64,000 bases of DNA, from positions 62,001 through 126,000 of the forward strand of contig JAFMVD010000001.1 in the NCBI GenBank assembly GCA_025499625.1, in the 5' to 3' direction. The stretch is from Carboxylicivirga fragile. GTDB taxonomy: Bacteria; Bacteroidota; Bacteroidia; Bacteroidales; Marinilabiliaceae. Below the pieces are notes generated by a model. The model was given only the letters and a program-made list of their open reading frames with translations, was not told where the DNA came from and did not search any database. The position numbers and the translations under genes are program-made. Numbering within the stretch: position 1 is the first letter of the stretch; the number at the start of each line of letters is the position of its first letter. Positions 16,110 to 24,477 of the stretch are shown here, one piece after another.

Positions 16110-18017
16110 ATGAAGATTAAATCATTGAATAACATTGGTATTGGCAGAAGATTAAACTTGGTACTAGGATCGGTAGTAGTGATAATCATAACGGGATTAG
16201 GTACTTACACGCTGATATCTCAAACCAATACATTTAATAATTTATTAGGTAGTTTCTCTTACGAACAAACAGCTGATTTAAAGCGCTTAGTTAATCTTCA
16301 GATAGAGATTAAACAAGATGTTGTAAACTCGGGCATTAATGTTGCCAACAAATTTTTCTACCAAAGTAGTGTAGAACTTAATTCAGATAATTTATTAAGC
16401 GTTAAGGCTAAAAATCAAATAACAGGTGAAATCCTGGAGCTTGATATTCCAGAGTTTTTACATGCTAATACACGTGTTCATGAGAATTATGCTTTTGTAG
16501 ATGAAATAGGTACTATGCTTAATGGTACCGCTACCATCTTTCAGCGCATTCCTCAGGGGTTTTTACGCATTTCCACCAATGTTTATAATAAGCAGGGGCA
16601 ACGCGGAGTTAACACCTTTATTCCAAACGATTCTCCGGTTATACAAGCCATTCTCGCTAAAGAGACCTTTAAAGGTAGAGCTTTTGTTGTTGATGATTGG
16701 TATCTAACGGCTTACGAACCAATCATTATCGAAGGAGTTGTGCAAGGTATTTTGTATGTAGGGTTTAAAGAAAAAGACATGTCGAGCATCAAGGATGTGT
16801 TTGCTAGTAAGGTTTACCTCGATTCAGGATTTCCTTTTTTAATTGCTAAAGATGGTACAGTATTGGTACATCCCGTTGGCGAAGGTACCAATAAATCAGA
16901 TGAAGCGTTTTTTCAAGAGATGCTTAATTCGGGGCAGGAGAAGGGCCGAATCGATTACACTTATGAGGGAATAGGTAAGATTTTATATTACGAATACATT
17001 CCGCGCATTGAGGCTTTTGTCGCTGTATCCTATCTTAAGTCAGAATACAATCGTGGCATTTACGAGAAACTGGTTGTTCTAATTATTGTGCTTCTGCTTA
17101 GTGTTGGCATATTTGTAATTGCCATTCGATTAATTACCAATTCCATCACTAAACCTCTTAACAGGAGTGTTGAATTAGCGCATAAAGTGGCGCAAGGCGA
17201 TTTGTCTTCAAGTATACATCTTGATCAAGAAGATGAAGTTGGGCGTTTAGCTCAATCTTTGGAGAACATGATTACAAAATTGAAACAAGTGGTGGCTGAA
17301 ATATCTCAAGGATCGGAGAACATAGTATCTGCGAGCGATCAGGTTAAGTCAACATCCATGCAGTTGTCCGAAGGAGCCACTCAACAAGCAGCTTCCGTAG
17401 AAGAGGTATCATCGACAATGGAAGAGATGGTAAGTAATATTGAACAGAATGCTCACAACGCTCAAAATACGGAACAGAAATCAAACAAAGTGCATGAGGA
17501 TATCCAAATTGTAAATGAAAAAATAACAAAGCTTGTGGCTTTTACAAATGACATATCCCAAAAGATTAATATCATAAACGAAATTGCGAATCAAACCAAT
17601 ATATTGTCTCTTAATGCAGCCGTTGAAGCAGCACGAGCGGGAGCCGAAGGCAAAGGGTTTGCTGTGGTTGCCAATGAAGTTAAAAAATTGGCTGAACTAA
17701 GTAAAAATGCTGCCAATGAAATAGTTAATTTAACTCAACTGGGATTGGAAATGGCTGAAGTATCGAGCTCAACCATGCTTGGTGTTGTACCCGAAGTTGA
17801 TAAAACCACTGAATTGGTCAAAGAAATATCTGTATCTAGCGCGGAGCAATTAGAAGGGGCTGGGCAAGTTAATTCGGTTGTACAAGGATTAAATAACCTG
17901 ACCCAACTTAATGCCTCATCTAGTGAGCAGTTAGCGGCTAGTGCCGAACAATTATCATCACAAGCCAATGACCTAAAAGAGATGATTGCCTTTTTTTCAA
18001 TTAAGGATGAGAAATAG
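16110..18017 (+). CDS. Methyl-accepting chemotaxis protein with periplasmic Cache domain
   Basis: Chemoreceptor of 635 aa. Residues about 17-36 form the first transmembrane helix; 40-315 form a periplasmic sensor of the Cache type (double Cache-like, with [15 protein letters not shown] and [24 protein letters not shown]); a second helix lies at about 320-345; then a HAMP domain ([20 protein letters not shown]) and a cytoplasmic coiled-coil signalling domain whose tip reads [20 protein letters not shown]. It would signal to CheA/CheW, which are not in this window. The sensed ligand is unknown. It is monocistronic, after the cco locus and before the B12 locus. Confidence 0.93.
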   Translation: MKIKSLNNIGIGRRLNLVLGSVVVIIITGLGTYTLISQTNTFNNLLGSFSYEQTADLKRLVNLQIEIKQDVVNSGINVANKFFYQSSVELNSDNLLSVKAKNQITGEILELDIPEFLHANTRVHENYAFVDEIGTMLNGTATIFQRIPQGFLRISTNVYNKQGQRGVNTFIPNDSPVIQAILAKETFKGRAFVVDDWYLTAYEPIIIEGVVQGILYVGFKEKDMSSIKDVFASKVYLDSGFPFLIAKDGTVLVHPVGEGTNKSDEAFFQEMLNSGQEKGRIDYTYEGIGKILYYEYIPRIEAFVAVSYLKSEYNRGIYEKLVVLIIVLLLSVGIFVIAIRLITNSITKPLNRSVELAHKVAQGDLSSSIHLDQEDEVGRLAQSLENMITKLKQVVAEISQGSENIVSASDQVKSTSMQLSEGATQQAASVEEVSSTMEEMVSNIEQNAHNAQNTEQKSNKVHEDIQIVNEKITKLVAFTNDISQKINIINEIANQTNILSLNAAVEAARAGAEGKGFAVVANEVKKLAELSKNAANEIVNLTQLGLEMAEVSSSTMLGVVPEVDKTTELVKEISVSSAEQLEGAGQVNSVVQGLNNLTQLNASSSEQLAASAEQLSSQANDLKEMIAFFSIKDEK

Positions 18018-18068
18018 ATATTAAGACAAAAGTGTATTTTATTTCAATTAAAAAAGGGTAATATATTT

Positions 18069-18096
18069 TTTGAGAATAAAAATTCATATACATTTG
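18069..18096 (+). promoter_or_regulatory. Predicted promoter of the B12 riboswitch transcript
   Basis: TTTG at 18069-18072 and TACATTTG at 18089-18096, a good pair of -33/-7 boxes with a 16-bp gap. Transcription would start near 18103, just at the 5' edge of the cobalamin aptamer. Confidence 0.5.
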
Positions 18097-18103
18097 CGCT
18101 CAA

Positions 18104-18292
18104 ATTGGTTCAAGAGGTAAAATCATTACCTGGCGATAAAAGGGAATGCCGTGAAAGTCGGCAACAGTTTCCGCTGCTGTAAGTCTTGATTCCGAGAAAA
18201 CGGAATAGCATGCTACAACCAACAATGCCACTGTTAATAGATACAACGGGAAGGCGGTTAGTAGTCAAGACAAGTCAGAAGACCTACCAATA
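18104..18292 (+). ncRNA. Cobalamin (B12) riboswitch
   Basis: Contains the conserved core in the correct order: AAAAGGGAATGCCGTGAAAG (18138 onward), GTCGGCAACAG, CCGCTGCTGTAA (the classical CCCGCnaCTGTnA part of the B12 box), GCCACTG (about 18224), GGGAAGGCGG (about 18248) and AAGTCAGAAGACCTACC (18272-18287). These are the segments that form the adenosylcobalamin pocket and the kissing-loop region. It lies directly in front of a BtuB-like receptor gene, as expected for feedback repression by B12. No classical terminator with a T run follows, so control is probably at translation initiation. A short ORF across it is not a gene. Confidence 0.93.
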
Positions 18293-18403
18293 TAAACTTA
18301 ATTGTTCAAAGCATTCGGATAAAGTGCAAGGCAATGTTATACAAGATGTATTCATCGTAGCTTTCGTTTGTAGAACAGTTTTTATTTGACCGATTAAGAG
18401 GTG

Positions 18404-20329
18404 ATGAAAAAAGAGCTGTTGATAATTGTATTTTTTGTGTGCGTTGCATTTGCAAACGGACAAATTATAGATACAGTGAATGTGGAAGAAGTTGTTGTTA
18501 CTGGAACCAGTATTAGCCGTTTCCAGGCAGGTTCAAAGATTGAAAAGGTCCCAGAACAACAGTTTGAATTAATGCAAGGTGGAAATCTTGATCAGTTAAT
18601 TTTGCGGTTTACACCCTTTGCCATAAAAAGTACAGCTGGTTCTTTAGCCACAATTCGGGTCAGAGGTACATCACCAGATCACACAAGTATCAACTTTGGT
18701 GGAATTAATATTAATTCAATGACGCTGGGAAGTTCCAACCTAAGCAATGTACCCTTGTATTTATTTGATGAAATTGGTCTTCAGTACGGAAGCGCTTCGG
18801 TGGTTAACGGATCGGGGAGTATTGGTGGCGCTATTCATTTAGGGATGAATAATTACTGGGTGAATGGTTTTAAAGCTGAAGCAAGGATTGATTTTGGGTC
18901 GTTTGATGAAGAATTATATGGCACTAAGTTGTTTTATGGCAACGGTAAGTTGGAAGGCGTTACAAGAGTTTATTATTATAAGAAAAAAAATAATTTTCCT
19001 TTTTTTAATACCACGCATGATTTTGAGAAAAACGGTGCATTTGGAGAGGATGTTCAACGAAATGCATCAGTTGAGAATAAAGGCGTGATTCAAGAGTTTA
19101 ATTACAAACTTAATACTAATGAGACCTTTACTTTAAAAGCATGGATTGAGAGTGATTGGCATGAGATACAACAAAACATGCAAACCAATGCGTTTCAACC
19201 AAATATGCGTAAAACTTTAAGTGATGATCATGTTCGATTGTGGACAGAATATAAAAATGAAAAAAAGAAACTGCATTATAAGTTAGGTGGCGGATATGTT
19301 TACGACAATTCAGTTCATAATCATTCTACTAATAAAATATCAACGCAGCGTTTAATATTCAATGGGGATGGAGAATATAAAATAACCAATAGCAGTAGTT
19401 TTAAAGGTGGGGTTAATTTTAAATCAATTTTTCCAAAAGTATACGCTTATAATACCGACTTAAAACGAGAAGATTGGACCGATATACACCTTTCGTATTA
19501 TCAAAATTTCTTTAATAAATTAACCGTATCTGTTAATTTGCGCCAAGCCTTTGTAACTGATTTTGATGTGCCTTTTACACCTGCTGTCGGGTTTTCTTAT
19601 AATGCGCTTGCCAAAGAAAAATACGTACTTAGTTTTACTGGTAATGTATCTAAAAGCTACCGTGTCCCAACTTTCAATGATCGCTATTGGGTGCCAGGTG
19701 GCAATCCAAATCTTAAACCTGAAGATGGCATAAATTACGAGCTTGGATCAAAGTTTAGTTACTGTATTGATGGTCTTTCTGGCACAATCAAAGTAAATGC
19801 TTTTTATTTAGATGTTGACAATTGGTTACTATGGATAAATGGCAGTAATGGCTGGGAGGCGGATAATGTTCAGCGCGTCGTAAGTAAGGGAATTGAGGCT
19901 CAATCAAATTGGGATATTCATGTTCAAAAGTATACGATTAACACAGGTCTTAATTATTCTTATAACCCTGTTGAACGTGCAGAGGTTGTTGGTTCAAGTT
20001 CGGGACAGAATAAGGCAATTGGACGGCAATTGGAGTACGTTCCTTTACATAGGGGAGTCTTTTATCTTAGTGGTATTTATAAGGATTTATCGGCTGGTTT
20101 TGATTTTAATTACACGCATAAACAATATACCTCTCAGGAGCAAAATACGATTCCAGCGTACACCTTAGTAAATCTTCAATCGAGTTATAAGTACAAAGTA
20201 AATGATGACCATGTATTTCGTTTTGCGGCATCATTAAATAATATTCTAAATAAAGACTATCAATCCTCTGAGGGTTATCCAATGCCTCGAATCAATGGTA
20301 GATTAAGTGTAACATATAAATTTAAATAA
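18404..20329 (+). CDS. btuB: TonB-dependent outer-membrane receptor, probably for cobalamin (BtuB-like)
   Basis: Outer-membrane receptor of 641 aa from the ATG at 18404; a GTG directly upstream (18401) is an alternative start. A signal peptide (MKKELLIIVFFVCVAFANGQ) is followed by a TonB-box-like VEEVVVTG, a plug domain (to about residue 145, RVRGTSPDHTSINFGGININ and VVNGSGSIGGAIHLG) and a 22-strand-type barrel that ends in the aromatic/basic C-terminus SVTYKFK. The riboswitch in its leader makes cobalamin or a cobamide the expected substrate. No carboxypeptidase-like N-terminal extension of the SusC type is present, so it is of the BtuB and not the SusC class. It forms an operon with the lipoprotein 23 bp downstream. 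Confidence 0.92.
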   Translation: MKKELLIIVFFVCVAFANGQIIDTVNVEEVVVTGTSISRFQAGSKIEKVPEQQFELMQGGNLDQLILRFTPFAIKSTAGSLATIRVRGTSPDHTSINFGGININSMTLGSSNLSNVPLYLFDEIGLQYGSASVVNGSGSIGGAIHLGMNNYWVNGFKAEARIDFGSFDEELYGTKLFYGNGKLEGVTRVYYYKKKNNFPFFNTTHDFEKNGAFGEDVQRNASVENKGVIQEFNYKLNTNETFTLKAWIESDWHEIQQNMQTNAFQPNMRKTLSDDHVRLWTEYKNEKKKLHYKLGGGYVYDNSVHNHSTNKISTQRLIFNGDGEYKITNSSSFKGGVNFKSIFPKVYAYNTDLKREDWTDIHLSYYQNFFNKLTVSVNLRQAFVTDFDVPFTPAVGFSYNALAKEKYVLSFTGNVSKSYRVPTFNDRYWVPGGNPNLKPEDGINYELGSKFSYCIDGLSGTIKVNAFYLDVDNWLLWINGSNGWEADNVQRVVSKGIEAQSNWDIHVQKYTINTGLNYSYNPVERAEVVGSSSGQNKAIGRQLEYVPLHRGVFYLSGIYKDLSAGFDFNYTHKQYTSQEQNTIPAYTLVNLQSSYKYKVNDDHVFRFAASLNNILNKDYQSSEGYPMPRINGRLSVTYKFK

Positions 20330-20352
20330 ACATAACTATAAATTAACTTCTT

Positions 20353-21663
20353 ATGAAAAAGAATTTTTTTAGCTTAATTTTTCTTCTTACAACATTAAGC
20401 CTTGGTTTTACATCATGTAGCGAAGATGAAACAATTCCTGTTTTAAGTGCTGGATTTACTACTTCCGCCAATGTTGTTGAAGCTGGTGAAGCAATTGAAT
20501 TTACAAACTCATCTACATCGGCAACTGAGTATGCTTGGGATTTCGGAGATGATGTTACCTCAAAAGATCAGAATCCGGAACACACATATGCAGCTGATGG
20601 GAAATATACAGTTACTTTAGTGGCAACAAATGGTGAAAAAACTGAGCAATTTCAAACCAAGGTTTATGTTGGTGAATATGCGTATGTACTGAATTATGGT
20701 GGCTATAACGGTACTAAAAGTTCCATTACTTTATATGATAAGAAAACAGCGTCGGTGCCTGTTTTTGACTATTATAATTTAAGGAATAATACCATAATGA
20801 CATCAAATGCACAAAGTGCTTATCAATATGGTAATAAGATTTATTTTATGGGCAACAATGTTGACCGCATTACATATGTTGATGCTGCAACATTCATTCA
20901 GTCGAATAACGGTATTACTGATCAAGTAATTAAACCGCGAAATTGTATTGCACACGATGATATTTTATATGTTTCTTGCTGGGGTGGTGAAGTTTGGAAT
21001 GATGCTTCAATATCGTACATTCTTAAAATTGATACTAAAACCGATGCCGTTATCGGTAAAATAATGCTTGCCGGTGGCCCGGAAGATTTAGAAATTGCTA
21101 ATGGTAAATTATATGCAGCTTTGAATTACGATAAAAAAGTGGCTGTTATTGACATGGCATCTGAAGCTATTACCTACATTGATATGCCTGGTGTATGTTC
21201 TTATATTACTAAAGATCCATCAGAAAATATTTTCGTATCGGTAGTTAGCTCTTTCAGCACACCAGCTGACCAAGATGGATTGGCGCATATCAATACTCAG
21301 AATGACACCTACACGATGTATCCTTTATCGGGGATTAGCGCAGCTTATGTTAATGTTATGGCAGCTAATACTGATTTTAGTAAATTATATGTAATGACTT
21401 CAGCGTACGATTCTAGTTGGAAGCTTACTGGAGCTGTTGCCGTTTTTGATGTTGCTTCAAAGGCATTTGAAAGCTCTAATATTGTAGAAGGTTTGTTTGG
21501 TATTAACGGTATTGGAGTTAATAATTTAAACGACGACCTTAACGTATTTATTTCACCTAGTACAACCGAGTCTGGTCAAATTAAAGTTTATTCTAAGGAT
21601 GGAGTAGAGAAAAAGAGCATTGGAGTTGGTATAGCACCAATGATGTTGTTTGATATTGAATAA
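20353..21663 (+). CDS. PKD plus beta-propeller (DUF5074/YncE-like) surface lipoprotein, BtuG-like
   Basis: Lipoprotein of 436 aa. The signal peptide ends in LGFTSCSED, where Cys about 22 is the lipidated residue and the acidic residues after it fit the Bacteroidota surface export signal. Residues about 30-105 form a PKD domain (AYAWDFGDDVTSKDQNPEHTY-type motif). The remainder is a seven-bladed-propeller-like region with repeats such as GGPEDLEIANGKLYAALNYDKKVAVID. Downstream of btuB under a B12 riboswitch, this matches the position and fold of BtuG, the surface lipoprotein of Bacteroides that captures B12 with very high affinity. The function here is inferred from context. Confidence 0.85.
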   Translation: MKKNFFSLIFLLTTLSLGFTSCSEDETIPVLSAGFTTSANVVEAGEAIEFTNSSTSATEYAWDFGDDVTSKDQNPEHTYAADGKYTVTLVATNGEKTEQFQTKVYVGEYAYVLNYGGYNGTKSSITLYDKKTASVPVFDYYNLRNNTIMTSNAQSAYQYGNKIYFMGNNVDRITYVDAATFIQSNNGITDQVIKPRNCIAHDDILYVSCWGGEVWNDASISYILKIDTKTDAVIGKIMLAGGPEDLEIANGKLYAALNYDKKVAVIDMASEAITYIDMPGVCSYITKDPSENIFVSVVSSFSTPADQDGLAHINTQNDTYTMYPLSGISAAYVNVMAANTDFSKLYVMTSAYDSSWKLTGAVAVFDVASKAFESSNIVEGLFGINGIGVNNLNDDLNVFISPSTTESGQIKVYSKDGVEKKSIGVGIAPMMLFDIE

Positions 21664-21685
21664 ATATAAATAGATTATAGAGAAG

Positions 21686-21729
21686 AGGGAAATGATGCAT
21701 TTGATGCTTTATTTCCCTTTTTTCTTTTT
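21686..21729 (+). terminator. Intrinsic terminator of the btuB operon
   Basis: Stem AGGGAAAT / ATTTCCCT (21686-21693 and 21711-21718) with a nested GCAT/ATGC, then TTTTTTCTTTTT. It ends the btuB-propeller transcript before the second lipoprotein gene. Confidence 0.78.
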
Positions 21730-21780
21730 GTGAAATGATATTATTTAAATAGAATAAAGTAATAATTAAGAAAGGAATAA

Positions 21781-21788
21781 TATCTTTG
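21781..21788 (+). promoter_or_regulatory. Predicted -7 element for the second propeller lipoprotein
   Basis: TATCTTTG fits TAnnTTTG, 60 bp before the ATG at 21849. No -33 box is clear. With the terminator upstream, it suggests a separate transcript not under direct riboswitch control. Confidence 0.35.
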
Positions 21789-21848
21789 ATACCGTTTTTG
21801 ACATGACTAAATGTTGAATATATTTAAATTAAAATATTGAATACGAAT

Positions 21849-22937
21849 ATGAATAAGTTATTCCTAACACTATCCATCAGTTTATTATTATTTACTGCAT
21901 GTAAAGATATCAATACATTCACTTTAAATGATAGTCAAGGTACTTTCGTTTTGAATCAAGGAGATTCTGAAACCAGTACTTTAAGTCGCTATGATTATGA
22001 GCAGAAAATAGTCACTAACAATTTGTTTAAATCAAAAAACAATGGAAATGAGTTAGGGGCTAACGTATCAGTTTTTAAAGTCAAAAAAACCGATAAGTAT
22101 ACAAGTGGTTTGGGCTTCTTTGTTTTTCCTGAACGTGATGAAGTTGAAGCGATGAGTATGAGTACCTATGGTATTATTGGTAATGTTGATGAACTTTCAC
22201 ATCCTAACGATATACTTATAGCTAATAGCAATTGGGCATATGTAAGTTGTGGAGATGGAATTTCCGAAGGTGATGATGATAATGTTGTTACTAAGGTTGA
22301 TATTGAAAGTTTTGAAGTGACAGATACAAGAATTAAAGTGGGTGCTGGTCCTGATAAATTAGTGAGTGCTGGAAAATACTTATATGTGGCAAATAAGATG
22401 GACGGCACGGTTAGCATCATTGATATGACTAATGATGTGTTAGTAGAAACCATTGAAGTAGGCGGATACCCTTTTGATATGGCCGTTGATATTGATTTAA
22501 ATATTTGGGTGTATTGTGATGGTGATGCAGCAGGTTCGAATCAAAGTTTATACGTAATTAGTCGCGTTACGGGTGGTGACGTATTGACTCATAGCGTCGA
22601 AGAACGAGTTACTTTTTTAAATCAGGAAGATCACGGTAAGAATGCGATAATTACATCGCTTGACGGAAGACATCTTTATTTTGTTCATGGTAAAACTCAC
22701 CGTATGAGTGTGTACGAATCGGATTATCGTGGGGCGATGCATGACGATAGTAAATACAAAGATGCGACCTTATATTCTATCGCATTTGAATCACGCACCG
22801 GAAAACTACAGGGTTTATATAAAGTAGATGGAAGTAATGGAAAACTACTTGTTTTTGACACCAAAGAAGATGATCATTATTTGGGTCAAGAATATACAGT
22901 AGGTATTAACCCAATTCAGATAGAGTACAATTACTAA
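21849..22937 (+). CDS. Beta-propeller (YncE/DUF5074-like) lipoprotein
   Basis: Lipoprotein of 362 aa from the ATG at 21849; a TTG four codons earlier is less likely. The signal peptide ends in LLLFTACKDI with Cys as lipidation site. The body consists of YVTN/YncE-like blades, for example GPDKLVSAGKYLYVANKMDGTVSIIDMTN and GGYPFDMAVDIDLNIWVYCDG. It resembles the preceding lipoprotein in fold but lacks the PKD domain. Location next to the B12 uptake operon suggests a second cobamide-binding surface protein, but it has its own promoter and terminator. Function inferred only from context. Confidence 0.78.
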   Translation: MNKLFLTLSISLLLFTACKDINTFTLNDSQGTFVLNQGDSETSTLSRYDYEQKIVTNNLFKSKNNGNELGANVSVFKVKKTDKYTSGLGFFVFPERDEVEAMSMSTYGIIGNVDELSHPNDILIANSNWAYVSCGDGISEGDDDNVVTKVDIESFEVTDTRIKVGAGPDKLVSAGKYLYVANKMDGTVSIIDMTNDVLVETIEVGGYPFDMAVDIDLNIWVYCDGDAAGSNQSLYVISRVTGGDVLTHSVEERVTFLNQEDHGKNAIITSLDGRHLYFVHGKTHRMSVYESDYRGAMHDDSKYKDATLYSIAFESRTGKLQGLYKVDGSNGKLLVFDTKEDDHYLGQEYTVGINPIQIEYNY

Positions 22938-22960
22938 TAATAGTAATAGCTATAAATTTT

Positions 22961-22987
22961 AAGCCTCGTGTAATACGGGGCTTTTTT
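22961..22987 (+). terminator. Intrinsic terminator after the second lipoprotein
   Basis: 9-bp stem AAGCCTCGT / ACGGGGCTT (22961-22969, 22975-22983) followed by TTTTT. It isolates the trp leader transcript that follows. Confidence 0.8.
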
Positions 22988-22998
22988 ATATCATAAAC

Positions 22999-23029
22999 TT
23001 GGTGAACAGAATCAAAAACTGTATACTTG
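22999..23029 (+). promoter_or_regulatory. Predicted promoter of the trpB leader transcript
   Basis: TTGG at 22999-23002 and TATACTTG at 23022-23029 (one mismatch to TAnnTTTG), 19 bp apart, a normal Bacteroidota spacing. It lies just after a terminator. The start would be near 23035, about 10 nt before the leader-peptide ATG. Confidence 0.5.
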
Positions 23030-23045
23030 TTCAAAACAGTACAAA

Positions 23046-23099
23046 ATGAAAAATAATTTAAAACATACATATTGGTGGCGCTACTTAAATAGTATTTAA
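23046..23099 (+). CDS. Trp leader peptide (tandem Trp codons)
   Basis: Short reading frame of 17 codons, MKNNLKHTYWWRYLNSI, stop TAA at 23097. The two adjacent TGG codons (23073-23078) are the hallmark of a ribosome-stalling leader peptide that senses charged tRNA-Trp. It sits between a predicted promoter and an intrinsic terminator in the leader of trpB. The 7-bp hairpin 23084-23100 (CTTAAAT/ATTTAAG) overlaps the stop codon. Trp is a rare residue, and two in a row, placed correctly ahead of a tryptophan gene, make coincidence unlikely. Experimental proof is lacking, so the assignment is inference from architecture. Confidence 0.8.
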   Translation: MKNNLKHTYWWRYLNSI

Positions 23100-23158
23100 G
23101 TGGATCAGCTAACAAATAAATTTATATAGCCATAGGTTCCACCTGTGGCTTTTCTTTT
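23100..23158 (+). promoter_or_regulatory. Trp attenuator: antiterminator and intrinsic terminator
   Basis: Terminator: 10-bp stem AGCCATAGGT (23128-23137) / ACCTGTGGCT (23141-23150), 3-nt loop, then TTTCTTTT. Competing antiterminator: GTGGA (23100-23104) can pair with TCCAC (23138-23142), and GCTA (23108-23111) with TAGC (23127-23130); both need bases of the terminator. A ribosome stalled at the Trp codons (23073-23078) would leave 23100-23111 free and allow the antiterminator. A ribosome that reaches the stop codon (23097-23099) would cover that strand, so the terminator forms. This is the classical order of an amino-acid attenuator. The pairings were drawn by eye. Confidence 0.72.
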
Positions 23159-23176
23159 ATAATTAAATCACTAAAA

Positions 23177-24415
23177 ATGAATCAGAATTCAGACAAAGCA
23201 GAATTAAGCACTGCGGTAATGCCTGATGAAAATGGGTTCTTTGGCGAATTTGGCGGCCGATTTGTGCCACCTATGCTCGAACCTATTATGCAGGAAATTA
23301 CTGAGGCTTATCAGAAGATTAAGGATGATCCAGTTTTTAAGGAGGAATTATTTCAACTTCAAAAACATTATACCGGACGACCATCGCCAGTGTTTCATGC
23401 ACAAAACTTATCTAAACGGCTAGGTGGCGCCCAAATTTACCTCAAGCGAGAAGACTTAAATCACACAGGAGCTCATAAAATTAATCATTGCCTTGGCGAA
23501 GCCTTGTTGGCCAAGAAAATGGGTAAGAAGAAATTAATAGCCGAAACTGGTGCCGGGCAACACGGCGTTGCTTTAGCTACAGCTGCGGCTTTGGTTGGCT
23601 TAGAGTGTGATATTTACATGGGTGAAGTAGATATTTACAAAGAGCATCCCAATGTGGTTAGAATGAAAATTCTTGGTGCTCGGGTTATTCCTGCAACACA
23701 TGGATTAAAGACATTAAAAGAAGCGGTTGATTCAGCTTTTGAAGCCTATATGGGCGACCCTGTTAATCAACTGTATGCCATTGGATCGGTGGTTGGCCCT
23801 CATCCGTTCCCAATGATGGTACGCGATTTTCAAGCGGTTGTTGGTCGCGAAGCCAAGGAACAGTTCAATGAAATTAATGGAAAGCTACCTGACAACTTAG
23901 TTGCTTGCGTTGGCGGAGGATCAAACGCAATTGGATTATTTTCGGCTTTCTTAAACGATGAAAGCGTTAATATTTATGGTGTTGAACCAGCAGGAACAAG
24001 TTTCAAGACCGGCGAACATGCTGCAACACTCACACATGGTAAACCAGGAATGATTCATGGTTACAAGTGTTATTTATTACAGGATGAAAAAGGTGAACCG
24101 GCTGCAGTTAATACGGTGGCAAGTGGTTTGGATTATCCTGGTGTTGGGCCTCAGCATTCTTACTTAAAAGATCTTAAGCGCGTTAATTACGAAAGTATTA
24201 ATGATAAAGAGGCTATTGATGCTTTTATGCAATTAGCTCGTGAAGAAGGTATTATTCCTGCCTTAGAAAGTGCCCATGCGGTTGCTTATGCCATGAAATT
24301 AGCACCTACCTTATCAGCCGATCAAACAATTCTTGTGAATCTATCAGGAAGAGGAGATAAGGATATCGATTATGTGGTTGAGAAGTTTGGCGAGCAGTAT
24401 GGTATTAAAGCATAA
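23177..24415 (+). CDS. trpB: Tryptophan synthase beta chain
   Basis: PLP enzyme of 412 aa that condenses indole with serine to tryptophan. Typical TrpB1 features: [15 protein letters not shown] at the start, [18 protein letters not shown] with the PLP-binding Lys (HKIN), [11 protein letters not shown], the PLP phosphate loop GGGSNAIG and SGRGDKD at the C-terminus. Neither trpA nor other trp genes follow it; a strong terminator lies 8 bp after the stop, so this is a stand-alone copy. The leader carries a Trp attenuator, so it is expected to be expressed when tryptophan is short. It may pair with a TrpA encoded elsewhere or salvage indole. Confidence 0.96.
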   Translation: MNQNSDKAELSTAVMPDENGFFGEFGGRFVPPMLEPIMQEITEAYQKIKDDPVFKEELFQLQKHYTGRPSPVFHAQNLSKRLGGAQIYLKREDLNHTGAHKINHCLGEALLAKKMGKKKLIAETGAGQHGVALATAAALVGLECDIYMGEVDIYKEHPNVVRMKILGARVIPATHGLKTLKEAVDSAFEAYMGDPVNQLYAIGSVVGPHPFPMMVRDFQAVVGREAKEQFNEINGKLPDNLVACVGGGSNAIGLFSAFLNDESVNIYGVEPAGTSFKTGEHAATLTHGKPGMIHGYKCYLLQDEKGEPAAVNTVASGLDYPGVGPQHSYLKDLKRVNYESINDKEAIDAFMQLAREEGIIPALESAHAVAYAMKLAPTLSADQTILVNLSGRGDKDIDYVVEKFGEQYGIKA

Positions 24416-24427
24416 TTATTAATCATA

Positions 24428-24459
24428 AAAAAACCGGAAGTTCACGCTTCCGGTTTTTT
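24428..24459. terminator. Bidirectional terminator between trpB and the porin gene
   Basis: 13-bp perfect stem AAAAAACCGGAAG / CTTCCGGTTTTTT with a 6-nt loop. A-rich and T-rich arms give U runs on both strands, so it can end trpB (plus) and the convergent porin gene (minus). Confidence 0.88.
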
Positions 24460-24477
24460 TATATCATAATTTGAAAA

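Noticed and set aside
18186-18389. Reading frame of 67 aa on the plus strand
   Set aside because: It lies across the cobalamin riboswitch, whose conserved sequence explains the bases; the product has no recognisable features.
23046-23099. Possible T-box or other RNA switch in place of a leader peptide before trpB
   Set aside because: No T-box specifier or TGG-antiterminator bulge was found, and T-boxes are not typical of this phylum; the short frame with tandem Trp codons explains the leader better.
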